Shown here one piece after another: positions 24,716 through 32,724 of a DNA stretch of 64,000 nt. The stretch covers positions 1 to 64,000 of the forward strand of contig NZ_ALOU01000043.1 in NCBI RefSeq assembly GCF_000292345.1, read 5' to 3'. Position 1 is the first letter of the stretch. Each line of letters starts with the position of its first letter. Under the pieces are notes generated by a model that saw only the letters and a program-made list of their open reading frames with translations, did no database searches and was not told where the DNA came from. This stretch comes from Cupriavidus sp. BIS7 (GTDB lineage: Bacteria; Pseudomonadota; Gammaproteobacteria; Burkholderiales; Burkholderiaceae). The translations under genes were made by a program, and so were the position numbers.

Positions 24716-27277
24716 TCACGCTACTTTTGCGGGCACGGCAACCACTGGGATGTGGCTCAGGCTGGAGCGTTGCAAGTTTCGTTCCTCCTGTGTGGCGGGG
24801 CGAACCTGGCCGCGCTCTTCCAGGAAGACGAGGTTGTCATCGCGCAGGTCGCTGTTGACGAAGTGGCGGAAGCGCTTGCGCGTTTCCGGGTCGGTGATGG
24901 CCTTCTTCCATTCGTCTTCATACGTATCCACCACGTGCTGCATCTCGGATTCGAGTTCGGCGCCGATGCCAAGCTTGTCGTCGATGACCACGGACTTCAG
25001 GTAGTCCAGGCCGCCTTCGAGGTTGTCGCGCCACGTGCTGGTGCGTTGCAGGCGGTCCGCAGTGCGCACGTAGAACATCAGGAAGCGGTCGATGTAGCGG
25101 ATCAGCGTTTCGCGGTCGAGGTCACCTGCCAGCAGTTCCGCGTGGCGCGGCTTCATGCCGCCGTTGCCGCACACGTAGAGGTTCCAGCCACGCTCGGTGG
25201 CGATGATGCCCACGTCCTTGCCCTGTGCCTCAGCGCATTCGCGCGTGCACCCCGAAACGCCAAACTTGATCTTGTGTGGTGCACGCAGGCCCTTGTAGCG
25301 GTTCTCGATGTCGATGGCCAGCCCAACCGAGTCATCCACGCCATAACGGCACCACGTCGAGCCGACGCACGATTTCACCGTGCGCAGCGACTTGCCATAC
25401 GCATGGCCCGACTCGAATCCGGCCGCAACCAGTTCTTCCCAGATCAGCGGCAGTTCCTCCAGCCGTGCGCCGAACATGTCGACCCGTGCACCGCCGGTGA
25501 TCTTCGTGTACAGGCCATATTTCTTGGCAATCTGGCCCACGGCGATCAGGCCGTCAGGCGTGACTTCGCCGCCCGGCATGCGCGGCACCACCGAGTAGGT
25601 GCCGTCCTTCTGGATATTGGCCAGGAAGTAGTCGTTCGAATCCTGCAGGCTCGCGTGCTCTTCCTTGAGCACGAACTCGTTCCAGCACGAAGCCAGGATG
25701 CTGCCGACCGTGGGCTTGCAGATGTCGCAGCCCAGGCCGGAGCCGTGCGCGGCCAGCAGGTCCTCGAACGTCTTGAACTTGCCAACGCGCACGAGGTGGT
25801 AAAGCTCCTGGCGCGAGTACGGGAAGTGCTCGCAGACATGGTTGTTCACGGCCATGCCTTGCTTTGTCATCTCGGCCTTCATGATCTGCGTGACCAGCGG
25901 CACGCAGCCGCCACACGCGGTACCGGCCTTCGTGCACGATTTCAGTGCACCGATGCTGGTGGCGCCGTCGCACACGGCCGCGCAGATTTCGCCTTTGCTG
26001 ACGTTGTTGCACGAGCAGATCTGGGCGCCGTCAGGCAGCGCATCGGCGCCGAGCGCGGGCCTGGCCTTGCCATCGGACGTCGGCAGGATCAGGAATTCGG
26101 GCGACTCGGGCAGCTCGATCCGGTTGAGCATCATCTGCAGCAGCGTGCCGTACTCGGCGGCATCGCCAACCAGCACGCCGCCGAGCAGGTACTTGCCGGA
26201 CTCGGAAACCACCAGCTTCTTGTAGATCTGCTTGCGCTCGTCGGTGAACTGGTAAGAGCGGCTGCCCGGCTCGTTGCCATGCGGGTCGCCGATGCTGGCC
26301 ACATCCACGCCCATCAGCTTGAGCTTGGTGCTCATGTCGGCGCCAGCGAACTCAGCCGCCTCGCCACGAAGGTGACGGGCTGCCACGCGGGCCATGTCGT
26401 AGCCCGGGGCCACCAGGCCGTAGATCTTGCCGTCCCACAGTGCGCATTCGCCAATTGCGTAGACGTGCGGGTCTGACGTCAGGCAGTTGTTGTCAATTAC
26501 GATGCCGCCGCGTGCGCCGATTGTCAGGCCGCTTGCGCGGGCCAGTTCGTCGCGCGGGCGGATGCCGGCAGAGAACACGATCATGTCCGTGTCCAGATGG
26601 GTGCCGTCGGCAAAGTTCATGCGATGGGTCCCTTCGGCACCATCGACGATTTCAAGCGTGTTCTTGCCGGTGTGCGCCGTGACGCCGAGTTCTTCGATCT
26701 TCCGGCGCAGCATGCGGCCGCCGCCGTCATCGACCTGTACCGCCATCAGGCGCGGCGCGAATTCCACCACGTGGGTGTCCAGCCCCATGTCGCGCAGTGC
26801 CTTCGCGCATTCGAGACCAAGCAGCCCGCCACCGATGACCACACCGGACTTCGCGCGCTGGCCGCATTCGAGCATCGCCTCCAGATCCTCGATGGTGCGG
26901 TAGACGAAGGTGTCCTTGCGATCCTTGCCCGGCAGCTGCGGCACGAACGGGTACGAGCCGGTCGCCAGCACGAGCTTGTCGTAGCCAAGCGTCTCGCCGG
27001 TGGACGTGGTGACGGTTTTTGCGGCCGTGTCGATTGCCGTGGCCTTGGCGTTCAGGCGCAGCAGCATGTTGTTGTTTTGCGCGAAGAAACCCTCCGGCAC
27101 CAGCGACAGGTCCTCGGCGGACTTGCCGGCGAAGAACTCGGACAGGTGGACGCGATCGTATGCGGGGCGCGGTTCCTCGCAGAGCACCGTCACTTCGAGG
27201 TCCTGCGCGCCGGCATCCGCGAGGCATTCCAGGAACTTGTGGCCGACCATGCCATGCCCGACGATGATGATCTTCAT
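24716..27277 (-). CDS. nirB: NADH nitrite reductase large subunit NirB
   Basis: An 853-residue cytoplasmic enzyme reducing nitrite to ammonium with NADH. Domains in order: FAD/NAD reductase (IIIVGHGMVGHKFLE, GVVIGGGLLGLECAKAL), BFD-like [2Fe-2S] domain (CSCNNVSKGEIC then TACGGC), and the sulfite/nitrite reductase half with the siroheme/4Fe-4S cysteines in CVGSTWCRYG and SGCTRECAEA. The ATG at 27277 has AAGGAAAG just upstream; the 36 codons open before it are unsupported. It is followed by nirD. Confidence 0.96.
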   Translation of the reverse strand: MKIIIVGHGMVGHKFLECLADAGAQDLEVTVLCEEPRPAYDRVHLSEFFAGKSAEDLSLVPEGFFAQNNNMLLRLNAKATAIDTAAKTVTTSTGETLGYDKLVLATGSYPFVPQLPGKDRKDTFVYRTIEDLEAMLECGQRAKSGVVIGGGLLGLECAKALRDMGLDTHVVEFAPRLMAVQVDDGGGRMLRRKIEELGVTAHTGKNTLEIVDGAEGTHRMNFADGTHLDTDMIVFSAGIRPRDELARASGLTIGARGGIVIDNNCLTSDPHVYAIGECALWDGKIYGLVAPGYDMARVAARHLRGEAAEFAGADMSTKLKLMGVDVASIGDPHGNEPGSRSYQFTDERKQIYKKLVVSESGKYLLGGVLVGDAAEYGTLLQMMLNRIELPESPEFLILPTSDGKARPALGADALPDGAQICSCNNVSKGEICAAVCDGATSIGALKSCTKAGTACGGCVPLVTQIMKAEMTKQGMAVNNHVCEHFPYSRQELYHLVRVGKFKTFEDLLAAHGSGLGCDICKPTVGSILASCWNEFVLKEEHASLQDSNDYFLANIQKDGTYSVVPRMPGGEVTPDGLIAVGQIAKKYGLYTKITGGARVDMFGARLEELPLIWEELVAAGFESGHAYGKSLRTVKSCVGSTWCRYGVDDSVGLAIDIENRYKGLRAPHKIKFGVSGCTRECAEAQGKDVGIIATERGWNLYVCGNGGMKPRHAELLAGDLDRETLIRYIDRFLMFYVRTADRLQRTSTWRDNLEGGLDYLKSVVIDDKLGIGAELESEMQHVVDTYEDEWKKAITDPETRKRFRHFVNSDLRDDNLVFLEERGQVRPATQEERNLQRSSLSHIPVVAVPAKVA

Positions 27278-27314
27278 GATGCTTTCCTTGTCCGAAGGGG
27301 ATGTCTTGTGGATT

Positions 27315-28628
27315 TCAGTTGGCCAGTGCGCTGTCGTAGAGCGCCTGTTCCCGGGCCTTGTGTTCGGCGCTGAAGCGCACAGCAATCGCGCACATCGCGG
27401 CCAGCGTGGCGGCCACGCCGAGCCACGTCAGCGTTTGCTGCAGATCGCCGAGGCCCTTCATCAGGAAGCCCGCAGCAACCGCACCCACGTTGCCGCCGGC
27501 GCCGATGATGCCGGCCACACCACCGAGCGCCTTGCGGTCGATAAACGGCACCAGTGCATACGTCGCGCCGCAGGCCATGTGGGTGAAAAGGCCGAAGATC
27601 AGCATGGCGACGACGGCGTTGGTGGCTGTTGATGCATGGGCAAAGCCGAGCAGGCCCAGGCCTTCGCCGAGGATGAAGACGAACAGCACCAGCGAGCGTG
27701 CATCGAGGCCGCGGCGCTTTGCGAACTTGTCTGATACGTAGCCGCCGAGCGCACGGGCAAACAGGGCCAGCAGACCGAAGCTTGCGGCGGCCATGCCCGC
27801 GGCCGACAGCGACAGGCCGAATCGATCGACATAGAACGTGGCGGCCACGTTGTGGATGAAAATCTCTACGCCGAAGCACGCGCCGTACGTAATGAACAGC
27901 ATCCAGACGCGATAGTTGGCGCTGGCGGCGCGGAAGCTGGACCAGCCGCCACCGCCCTTGCCGCCGCTGACCGCGATACCGCGGGCGCGCAGGTCGGAGA
28001 AATTGCCTTCCGGGCAGTCCTGGGTGAAGCGCCAGTAGACGACGGCCATGATCAGCATCAGCACACCCGGCACCAGCAGCGCCAGGCGCCAGCCCATCGT
28101 GTGATCGACGCCGAGGAACAGGATCGCGGCCAGCAGCAGCGGCATCAAGCCCTGCGCGGCACCGCCGCCGGCATTGCCCCAGCCGGCGGACGCCGCGTTG
28201 GCGGTGCCCACCACGTTCGGCGCGAACATTACCGACGTGTGGTACTGCGTGATGACGAAGCTGGCGCCGACAGCGCCGATCAGCAGACGGAAGAACAGGA
28301 ACGTTTCATAGCTCTGGGCAAAGGCCACGCCGAGCACGGGCAGCGCGCCGATGGCCAGCAGGCCGGTGTAGGTCTTGCGCGGGCCGAAGCGGTCGCACAG
28401 CGGGCCGACCACCAGTCGTACCAGGATCGTCACGGCGACGGCGGCGATATTGATATTGGCGATCTGGCCCGGCGTCAGGCCGAATTCGCCCTTGAGCACC
28501 GGCATCAGCGGCGCGCAGGCGAACCAGGCGAAGAAGCAGACGAAGAACGCCATCCAGGTCAGGTGGAAGGCGCGCATCTGCGGAGTCTTGAGACTTAGCA
28601 GGTCGATCCGGGTGGCTTTGCCGTTCAT
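27315..28628 (-). CDS. MFS nitrate/nitrite transporter (NarK/NasA family)
   Basis: A 437-residue twelve-segment transporter of the nitrate/nitrite porter family. Signature-like blocks include the FFVCFFAWFACAPLMPVLK entry, the RLLIGAVGASFVITQYHTS segment (nitrate signature 1 region with the substrate arginine) and GNAGGGAAQGLMPLL (nitrate signature). It opens the nitrate assimilation operon and presumably imports nitrate. AAAAGG lies just before the ATG, and the leader upstream carries a terminator-like hairpin that could control the operon. Confidence 0.93.
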   Translation of the reverse strand: MNGKATRIDLLSLKTPQMRAFHLTWMAFFVCFFAWFACAPLMPVLKGEFGLTPGQIANINIAAVAVTILVRLVVGPLCDRFGPRKTYTGLLAIGALPVLGVAFAQSYETFLFFRLLIGAVGASFVITQYHTSVMFAPNVVGTANAASAGWGNAGGGAAQGLMPLLLAAILFLGVDHTMGWRLALLVPGVLMLIMAVVYWRFTQDCPEGNFSDLRARGIAVSGGKGGGGWSSFRAASANYRVWMLFITYGACFGVEIFIHNVAATFYVDRFGLSLSAAGMAAASFGLLALFARALGGYVSDKFAKRRGLDARSLVLFVFILGEGLGLLGFAHASTATNAVVAMLIFGLFTHMACGATYALVPFIDRKALGGVAGIIGAGGNVGAVAAGFLMKGLGDLQQTLTWLGVAATLAAMCAIAVRFSAEHKAREQALYDSALAN

Positions 28629-28649
28629 CCTTTTGCTCCAAAAACAAAA

Positions 28650-28691
28650 GGCGTCCCGAGAGTCTGGCGGGTAGGCCAGTTCTGGGACGCC
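28650..28691 (-). promoter_or_regulatory. Leader terminator hairpin before the nitrate operon
   Basis: On the transcribed strand GGCGTCCC pairs with GGGACGCC, enclosing an inner stem CTGGC/GCCAG with a six-base loop CTACCC, directly followed by TTTTGTTTTT. This is a textbook intrinsic terminator shape placed 22 bases before the transporter start codon, so it is probably a regulated attenuator. Nas operons of other proteobacteria use ANTAR proteins (NasR, NasT) to suppress such leader terminators. Confidence 0.7.
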
Positions 28692-28701
28692 GTTGTCCTG
28701 A

Positions 28702-28728
28702 CGACGGCTCTCATGAGGGGAGCCGTCG
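28702..28728 (-). promoter_or_regulatory. Upstream leader hairpin
   Basis: A 9-bp perfect stem (CGACGGCTC with GAGCCGTCG) and a nine-base loop CCCTCATGA, 10 bases before the terminator hairpin. Its position fits the first stem of a two-hairpin ANTAR-type antitermination leader, although the loop does not show the hexaloop pattern (A at 1, G at 4) known for ANTAR targets. Confidence 0.5.
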
Positions 28729-28775
28729 GCTGTGTGGGGTGGGCGGATCGCCGTTGACCGGCCCGCGCTTAGTGT

Positions 28776-28791
28776 TGCAAGCGTCGTGCCA
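28776..28791 (-). promoter_or_regulatory. Sigma-54 promoter of the nitrate assimilation operon
   Basis: Read on the minus strand the site is TGGCACGACGCTTGCA, an exact match to the sigma-54 consensus TGGCACG-N4-TTGCA. It would start transcription about 135 bases before the transporter ATG, leaving room for both leader hairpins. Sigma-54 with NtrC control is expected for nitrogen assimilation. TGCAC/GTGCA half-sites near 28855-28878 are possible activator sites, with non-standard spacing. Confidence 0.85.
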
Positions 28792-28969
28792 GCCCTTGCA
28801 GATGCCGGGTGGGATCCTTATCGGCCCTAGGTCAGGCTATGGAGTGGATAAAAATGCACATTGATGCATCATCGTGCAGCGCCAGTTTTGGGCGTTCGCA
28901 CGGCAATGGTGCGGTGCAATGTGTGAGGGCGGTGCGTGGGCGGGCGCTCAGGTGATGCTCAGGTGGGGC

Positions 28970-29440
28970 TCAGGTGGAGCTTTCGGGGGCGGTTGGGGTA
29001 GCCATCATCTGCATGTCCGCAGGCGAAACAGGAGCATCCGCTTCGTCGATCAACGCCGCACGGACCTTGAGCCCCGAAATCTTCGAACGGACTTCCGCCG
29101 GGCCGTTTCCGTCGGCGGCCAGATGTGCATCGCCCCATTGCATCAGTCCGATCAGGACGGGCAGCAGATCAACGGCGGCGCGCGTCGGATGGTAGGCAAA
29201 GCGTTCCCGCTCGCCTGGTTCCTTGTAGCTGACCTTGCGCAGCAGTCCCGCCTCAGTCAGCGTCTTGAGCCGCGTCGACAGTACCGCCGGCGAGCATTGA
29301 AGTCGCTGAAGAAAGTCGTCAAAGCGGCGAACCCCGGAGAAAACGTCGCGTAGGATAAGGATCGTCCACTTCTCTCCGATTAGCGAGAGCGTGGCTGCGA
29401 TCGAGCAGTTGGCGAGGTCGACGGGAGGTGGCGTAGTCAT
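28970..29440 (-). CDS. HxlR-family transcriptional regulator
   Basis: A 156-residue winged-helix regulator of the HxlR (MarR-like) family: the cysteine-containing NCSIAATLSLIGEKWTILIL helix, then RFDDFLQRLQCSPAVLSTRL, are typical. The usual N-terminal cysteine (about residue 12) is present. The tail of some 35 residues after the conserved core is longer than in many members. It is divergent from the acetyltransferase gene, 88 bases apart, and may control it. Confidence 0.88.
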   Translation of the reverse strand: MTTPPPVDLANCSIAATLSLIGEKWTILILRDVFSGVRRFDDFLQRLQCSPAVLSTRLKTLTEAGLLRKVSYKEPGERERFAYHPTRAAVDLLPVLIGLMQWGDAHLAADGNGPAEVRSKISGLKVRAALIDEADAPVSPADMQMMATPTAPESST

Positions 29441-29528
29441 GGTTTAAGCATAGCACTCTAACTTCATTTGCAAAAGTCAGGGTTTGAACTATAGTCCTGG
29501 CTATGTAAAACGTAGTCAGGAGCGGGCC

Positions 29529-30134
29529 ATGAGCCATGCGGAAGACAACAAGGTGGAAGCACCTATCAGTGAAGAAAGCTGGGCGACGCGTAGTGGTGTT
29601 CGTTTGACGGTACGCGTCGCGCGCGCCGCAGACCAGCAGGGGATGCGGGCGTTTATAGACGGCCTGTCGCGTGAAAGCCGCTACTTCCGGTTCCTGACCG
29701 GCGGAAGCGTGGCCGACGAGGTCATCAGGGGGTTTGTGAGCCACGGGATGGGACGCGATGTGGCGCTTGTGGTGATCTCTCGCGATGCCGACACGGGTGC
29801 CGAGACGATCGTCGCCAATGCCGAGTACGTGGTGAATGACCAGGACATCGCCGAACTGGCCGTGGTGGTAGCCGACGACTGGCAGGGGCAGGGCCTGGGC
29901 CGGCGGCTGATCCAGCGGCTTCAGCAACTGGCCCGCGCAAGCCGCTTGCGCGGTATGCGGGGCGACGTACTAAGCGAGAACCGCCGCATGCTGGCGATCA
30001 TGCGGGACAGCGGATTCGCCGCGCGCCGCAATCCCGAGGACAGCTACCTCCACGAGGTTAGCCTCATGCTGGCGGAAAGCCGCACACCCGCGCGGGAGCA
30101 TCGGCTACCGCGTGACTGGTTTGCGGCAGTCTGA
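29529..30134 (+). CDS. GNAT family N-acetyltransferase
   Basis: A 201-residue acetyltransferase with a GNAT domain: the acetyl-CoA loop is seen in VADDWQGQGLGRRLIQRL (about residues 115-132). The N-terminal part (RESRYFRFLTGGSV) resembles the GNAT domain found in protein-acetylating Pat/YfiQ-type enzymes, here without the ligase domain. The ATG at 29529 follows a CAGGAGCGGG ribosome-binding site; 15 earlier codons are open but less likely. The substrate is unknown. Confidence 0.88.
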   Translation: MSHAEDNKVEAPISEESWATRSGVRLTVRVARAADQQGMRAFIDGLSRESRYFRFLTGGSVADEVIRGFVSHGMGRDVALVVISRDADTGAETIVANAEYVVNDQDIAELAVVVADDWQGQGLGRRLIQRLQQLARASRLRGMRGDVLSENRRMLAIMRDSGFAARRNPEDSYLHEVSLMLAESRTPAREHRLPRDWFAAV

Positions 30135-30141
30135 AAAACCT

Positions 30142-31008
30142 CTAGCGCTTGCTACGCGAGGTGGCGGTACAGCCGATCGACGCCGTGATGATTGCAGCAA
30201 TAGCGGCCCACTGAATCGTCGTCAATTGCTCGTTCAGGAAGGCCAGGCCTGCCAGCGCACCCATGGCTGGCTCCAGGCTGAGCAGAATGCCGAACGTCCG
30301 GCGCGGCAGGCGCTTGAGCGCCACCATTTCAAGGGAATACGGGATCGCGCTGGACAGCACGCCGACCGCCAGCCCGGATAACAGCAAAGCGGGGTTGAAC
30401 ATTGCCGTCCCGGCATGGGCCAGGCCAAACGGCAGCGTAACCAGCGCGGCCATTGTCATGCCCAGCGAGGTGGCCTGGCCGCCATGGGCGCTGCCGGCCA
30501 TCTGGCCGAACACTATATAGAGTGCCCAGCCAACCCCGGCGGCGAGCGCGAAGCCGATGCCGACCGGGTCCAGGTGCGTGGCGGCTTCACCAAGCGGAAG
30601 CAGCAATATCAGCCCGGTAACCGCACAGCCGATCCACAGGAAGTCGATGGCGCGCCGCGATGACAACACGGCAACCGTAAGCGGGCCCGTGAATTCGATC
30701 GCAATGGCCAACCCAAGCGGGATCGTTCGCAGCGACATGTAGAACAGCAGATTCGTGCAGCCGAGTGCCGCGCCGTAGAGCGCAATGGCGCGCGCATGCG
30801 CACCCGAAAGCGGGAAGCGCCATGGGCGCCAGACGCAGATCAGGATCAGCGCGGCAAAGGTGACCCGCAGCGCCGTGGTGCCTTGCGCACCCATCGCGGC
30901 AAACAGGCTCTTGGCAAACGATGTGCCGATGCAGAGCGACGCCATCGAGCCGATCAGCGCCAGCACGGCCAACAGGCTGTCACTTTGTTTGATGCGCGAG
31001 AGTGGCAA
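30142..31008 (-). CDS. RhtA-like EamA exporter
   Basis: A 288-residue ten-segment drug/metabolite transporter closest in pattern to the threonine/homoserine exporter RhtA: GTSFAKSLFAAMGAQGTTALR at the start and LKRLPRRTFGILLSLEPA near the end are family blocks. It would export small amino acids from the cytoplasm. The start is a TTG with AGGA about eight bases before it; no in-frame ATG is available nearby. A five-copy 12-bp tandem repeat lies just upstream. Confidence 0.85.
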   Translation of the reverse strand: MPLSRIKQSDSLLAVLALIGSMASLCIGTSFAKSLFAAMGAQGTTALRVTFAALILICVWRPWRFPLSGAHARAIALYGAALGCTNLLFYMSLRTIPLGLAIAIEFTGPLTVAVLSSRRAIDFLWIGCAVTGLILLLPLGEAATHLDPVGIGFALAAGVGWALYIVFGQMAGSAHGGQATSLGMTMAALVTLPFGLAHAGTAMFNPALLLSGLAVGVLSSAIPYSLEMVALKRLPRRTFGILLSLEPAMGALAGLAFLNEQLTTIQWAAIAAIITASIGCTATSRSKR

Positions 31009-31026
31009 TTCTTGTCCTGGAAAAAA

Positions 31027-31086
31027 TCCGCTAAAACGTCCGCCAAAATGTCCGCTGAAACGTCCGCTAAAACGTCCGCCAGAACG
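31027..31086. repeat. Five-copy 12-bp tandem repeat
   Basis: Five head-to-tail copies of a 12-base unit, consensus TCCGCTAAAACG, differing at one to three positions, begin 19 bases upstream of the RhtA-like gene's start codon. The array occupies the promoter or 5' leader region of that gene and could vary in copy number by slippage. Read on the minus strand it would encode a repeated ADVL-type tetrapeptide, but no real gene covers it. Confidence 0.9.
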
Positions 31087-31160
31087 TCCTCAATGCGGGG
31101 CGGTGCGGCATCATGCCTGAGCGGGGCGCTGGCTGCCATACACAGATGGGTGCCAGGGGC

Positions 31161-31170
31161 ACTGTACAGT
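31161..31170. promoter_or_regulatory. Palindrome ACTGTACAGT
   Basis: A perfect 10-bp palindrome between the divergent RhtA-like and SDR genes. CTGTAC-type sites are used by MocR/PdxR-family regulators elsewhere; no such regulator is in the window, so the assignment is tentative. Confidence 0.3.
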
Positions 31171-31245
31171 TGCCCGCGGTGCAACATTTTTGCGCTGTGA
31201 CTGATGGAGTTCTATCGTTTACGGACACACCCCCCGGAGCCGTCC

Positions 31246-31965
31246 ATGGAATCGAACGCAGCCCGTCGTCATGTCGTCATTACCGGAGCCGCCGGCGCAC
31301 TGGGGCGCGCTGTGGCCAGCCGCTTTGCAGCCGAGGGCGCCCGGCTGGCGCTGATCGACCGCGACCTTCAACACTTGCAAAGCGTTTTCGCCCATCCCGA
31401 GCCTGACCACGGCGGCACGCTGCTGCACGCAGCCGATGTCACGTCAGATACCGCGATGGCGCCCGTCGCGGCCGCCATCCTCGATGCCTTTGGCACCGTT
31501 GACGTGCTGGTGCATGTGGCGGGCGGCTTTGAAATGGGCGAGGCTACCCATGCCATGAGCCGGGAATCCTGGATGCGCATGATGGATCTGAACGCGTGGT
31601 CCTTCGTTGCGGTTACCGGCCATTTCATCCCCGCCATGATCTTCCAGCGACACGGCAAGGTTGTCGCGGTTTCGGCGCGCGGTGCATCGAGCGGCGCGGC
31701 GACCATGGCCGCCTACGCGGCATCGAAGAGCGCGTTGCAGCGGCTGGTGGAAAGCCTGTCGCACGAGGTGCGCAGTTCCGGCATCAACGTCAACAGCATC
31801 GCGCCGAGCATCCTGGATACCCCGGCCAACCGCCAGGGCATGCCTACGGCTGACCATACACGCTGGGTATCCACAGGCGCAGCCGCACGGGCGGTGGCCT
31901 TCCTGGCGTCCGACGCGGCCGAGGCGATTCACGGGCAGCATATGGTGCTGGATGGGTTGAGCTGA
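31246..31965 (+). CDS. Short-chain dehydrogenase/reductase
   Basis: A 239-residue classical SDR oxidoreductase: NAD(P)-binding TGAAGALGRAV near the N-terminus, the catalytic tyrosine/lysine in AYAASKSALQR (about residues 156-166) and an NSIAPSILDTPANR segment afterwards. The usual catalytic serine region reads SARGASSG. I place the start at 31246 because GGAG lies six bases upstream; an in-frame ATG at 31204 has no ribosome-binding site. Substrate unknown. Confidence 0.87.
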   Translation: MESNAARRHVVITGAAGALGRAVASRFAAEGARLALIDRDLQHLQSVFAHPEPDHGGTLLHAADVTSDTAMAPVAAAILDAFGTVDVLVHVAGGFEMGEATHAMSRESWMRMMDLNAWSFVAVTGHFIPAMIFQRHGKVVAVSARGASSGAATMAAYAASKSALQRLVESLSHEVRSSGINVNSIAPSILDTPANRQGMPTADHTRWVSTGAAARAVAFLASDAAEAIHGQHMVLDGLS

Positions 31966-32010
31966 GGGGTGCGCCCAAGTCCAACCGATCGATATCGTGT
32001 CACTTTGCTG

Positions 32011-32202
32011 TCAGCGGCATGAAGCTCCTGCTTCTGCAATGACTTCGTTCATCCGTTCAATGGTCAGTGGAACGTTGGTCGGATTGATGAACCAGCCGGC
32101 CATGTCAAAGATGTCCTTGACGTTATCGAGCAGGCTTTCGTCGCGCTCAATGACCGGAGCAGGTGTTTCTGTTTCTGGGACTTTCTGGCAAGGGGTCGAC
32201 AT
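32011..32202 (-). CDS. Small hypothetical protein, possible antitoxin remnant
   Basis: A 63-residue open frame with GGAG seven bases before its ATG. The C-terminal half (PLTIERMNEVIAEAG) resembles the PPMTVEDMKQAVAEA end of the antitoxin-like protein encoded upstream on the same strand, and DIFDMAGWF resembles its SIKDMYGCL. It may be an orphan or truncated antitoxin of the same family. It lies just outside the left direct repeat. Similarity is by eye and over a short span. Confidence 0.5.
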   Translation of the reverse strand: MSTPCQKVPETETPAPVIERDESLLDNVKDIFDMAGWFINPTNVPLTIERMNEVIAEAGASCR

Positions 32203-32275
32203 TGTGTGGCTCCAAGAAGTGCCATGCCCGATTGCATGGTGATCCTCAGTTTGAACCGTGCGGGACCACCGCGAA

Positions 32276-32294
32276 ATGGGACGGTTCTCAAAAT
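32276..32294. repeat. 19-bp direct repeat, left copy
   Basis: ATGGGACGGTTCTCAAAAT occurs here and again at 33169-33187 in the same orientation. The two copies bracket the PIN toxin and its partner. They may mark the ends of an inserted cassette or remnants of an insertion-sequence end. Confidence 0.85.
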
Positions 32295-32328
32295 TGATGG
32301 TGCTGGAAGGGCTGAACTGACATCCATC

Positions 32329-32724
32329 TCACGCGACCAGGCTCATGCCAATTGCTCGCGAGGCCTTCCGATCGAAGGTGGCTGTATGCCGGCAGCCAAC
32401 ATCCTGGCAGGCTCGCAGGATCAGGCAGTCGGCAAAGCCGACATTCGACGTGACGAAGAGATGCAGCGCCGACGCTACCATTGCGCTGGATTCCACGTTG
32501 AGCTCGTCGCTATCCAGCAGGTGTTGAACGACCTTCTGGATCTCGGTTCGCTCGGATTTGTGCCGAGCGTCCATTACCCATGTCAACTCCACGAGCGCGG
32601 CGACAGGGACGTAGCCGGGCCTATCATCGGAAAGGGAGTCGATCAGCGCTTTCGCCTTAGGGGTTTGAATTGGGTCGTCCTTGGCAAAGTAGCGAACCAG
32701 AATGCTTGCATCGAGCCCAATCAT
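32329..32724 (-). CDS. VapC-like PIN-domain toxin
   Basis: A 131-residue PIN-domain ribonuclease, the toxin class of VapBC modules. The acidic metal-binding set is visible: D5 in IGLDASIL, E46 in LVELTWV, D99 in GFADCLI and D118 in TFDRKA. It overlaps the upstream antitoxin-like gene by four bases (ATGA), the usual toxin-antitoxin coupling. The target RNA is unknown. Confidence 0.88.
   Translation of the reverse strand: MIGLDASILVRYFAKDDPIQTPKAKALIDSLSDDRPGYVPVAALVELTWVMDARHKSERTEIQKVVQHLLDSDELNVESSAMVASALHLFVTSNVGFADCLILRACQDVGCRHTATFDRKASRAIGMSLVA

Noticed and set aside
24710..26476. 588-codon open frame opposite nirB
   Set aside because: Antisense shadow with no recognisable domain; nirB is fully supported.
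31027..31086. CRISPR-like array
   Set aside because: Units are 12 bp with no spacers; it is a simple tandem repeat.
30954..31187. 77-codon minus-strand frame reading through the 12-bp repeats (DVLADVLAD pattern)
   Set aside because: Its repeat sequence is a by-product of the tandem array; it overlaps the start of the RhtA-like gene and has no ribosome-binding site.
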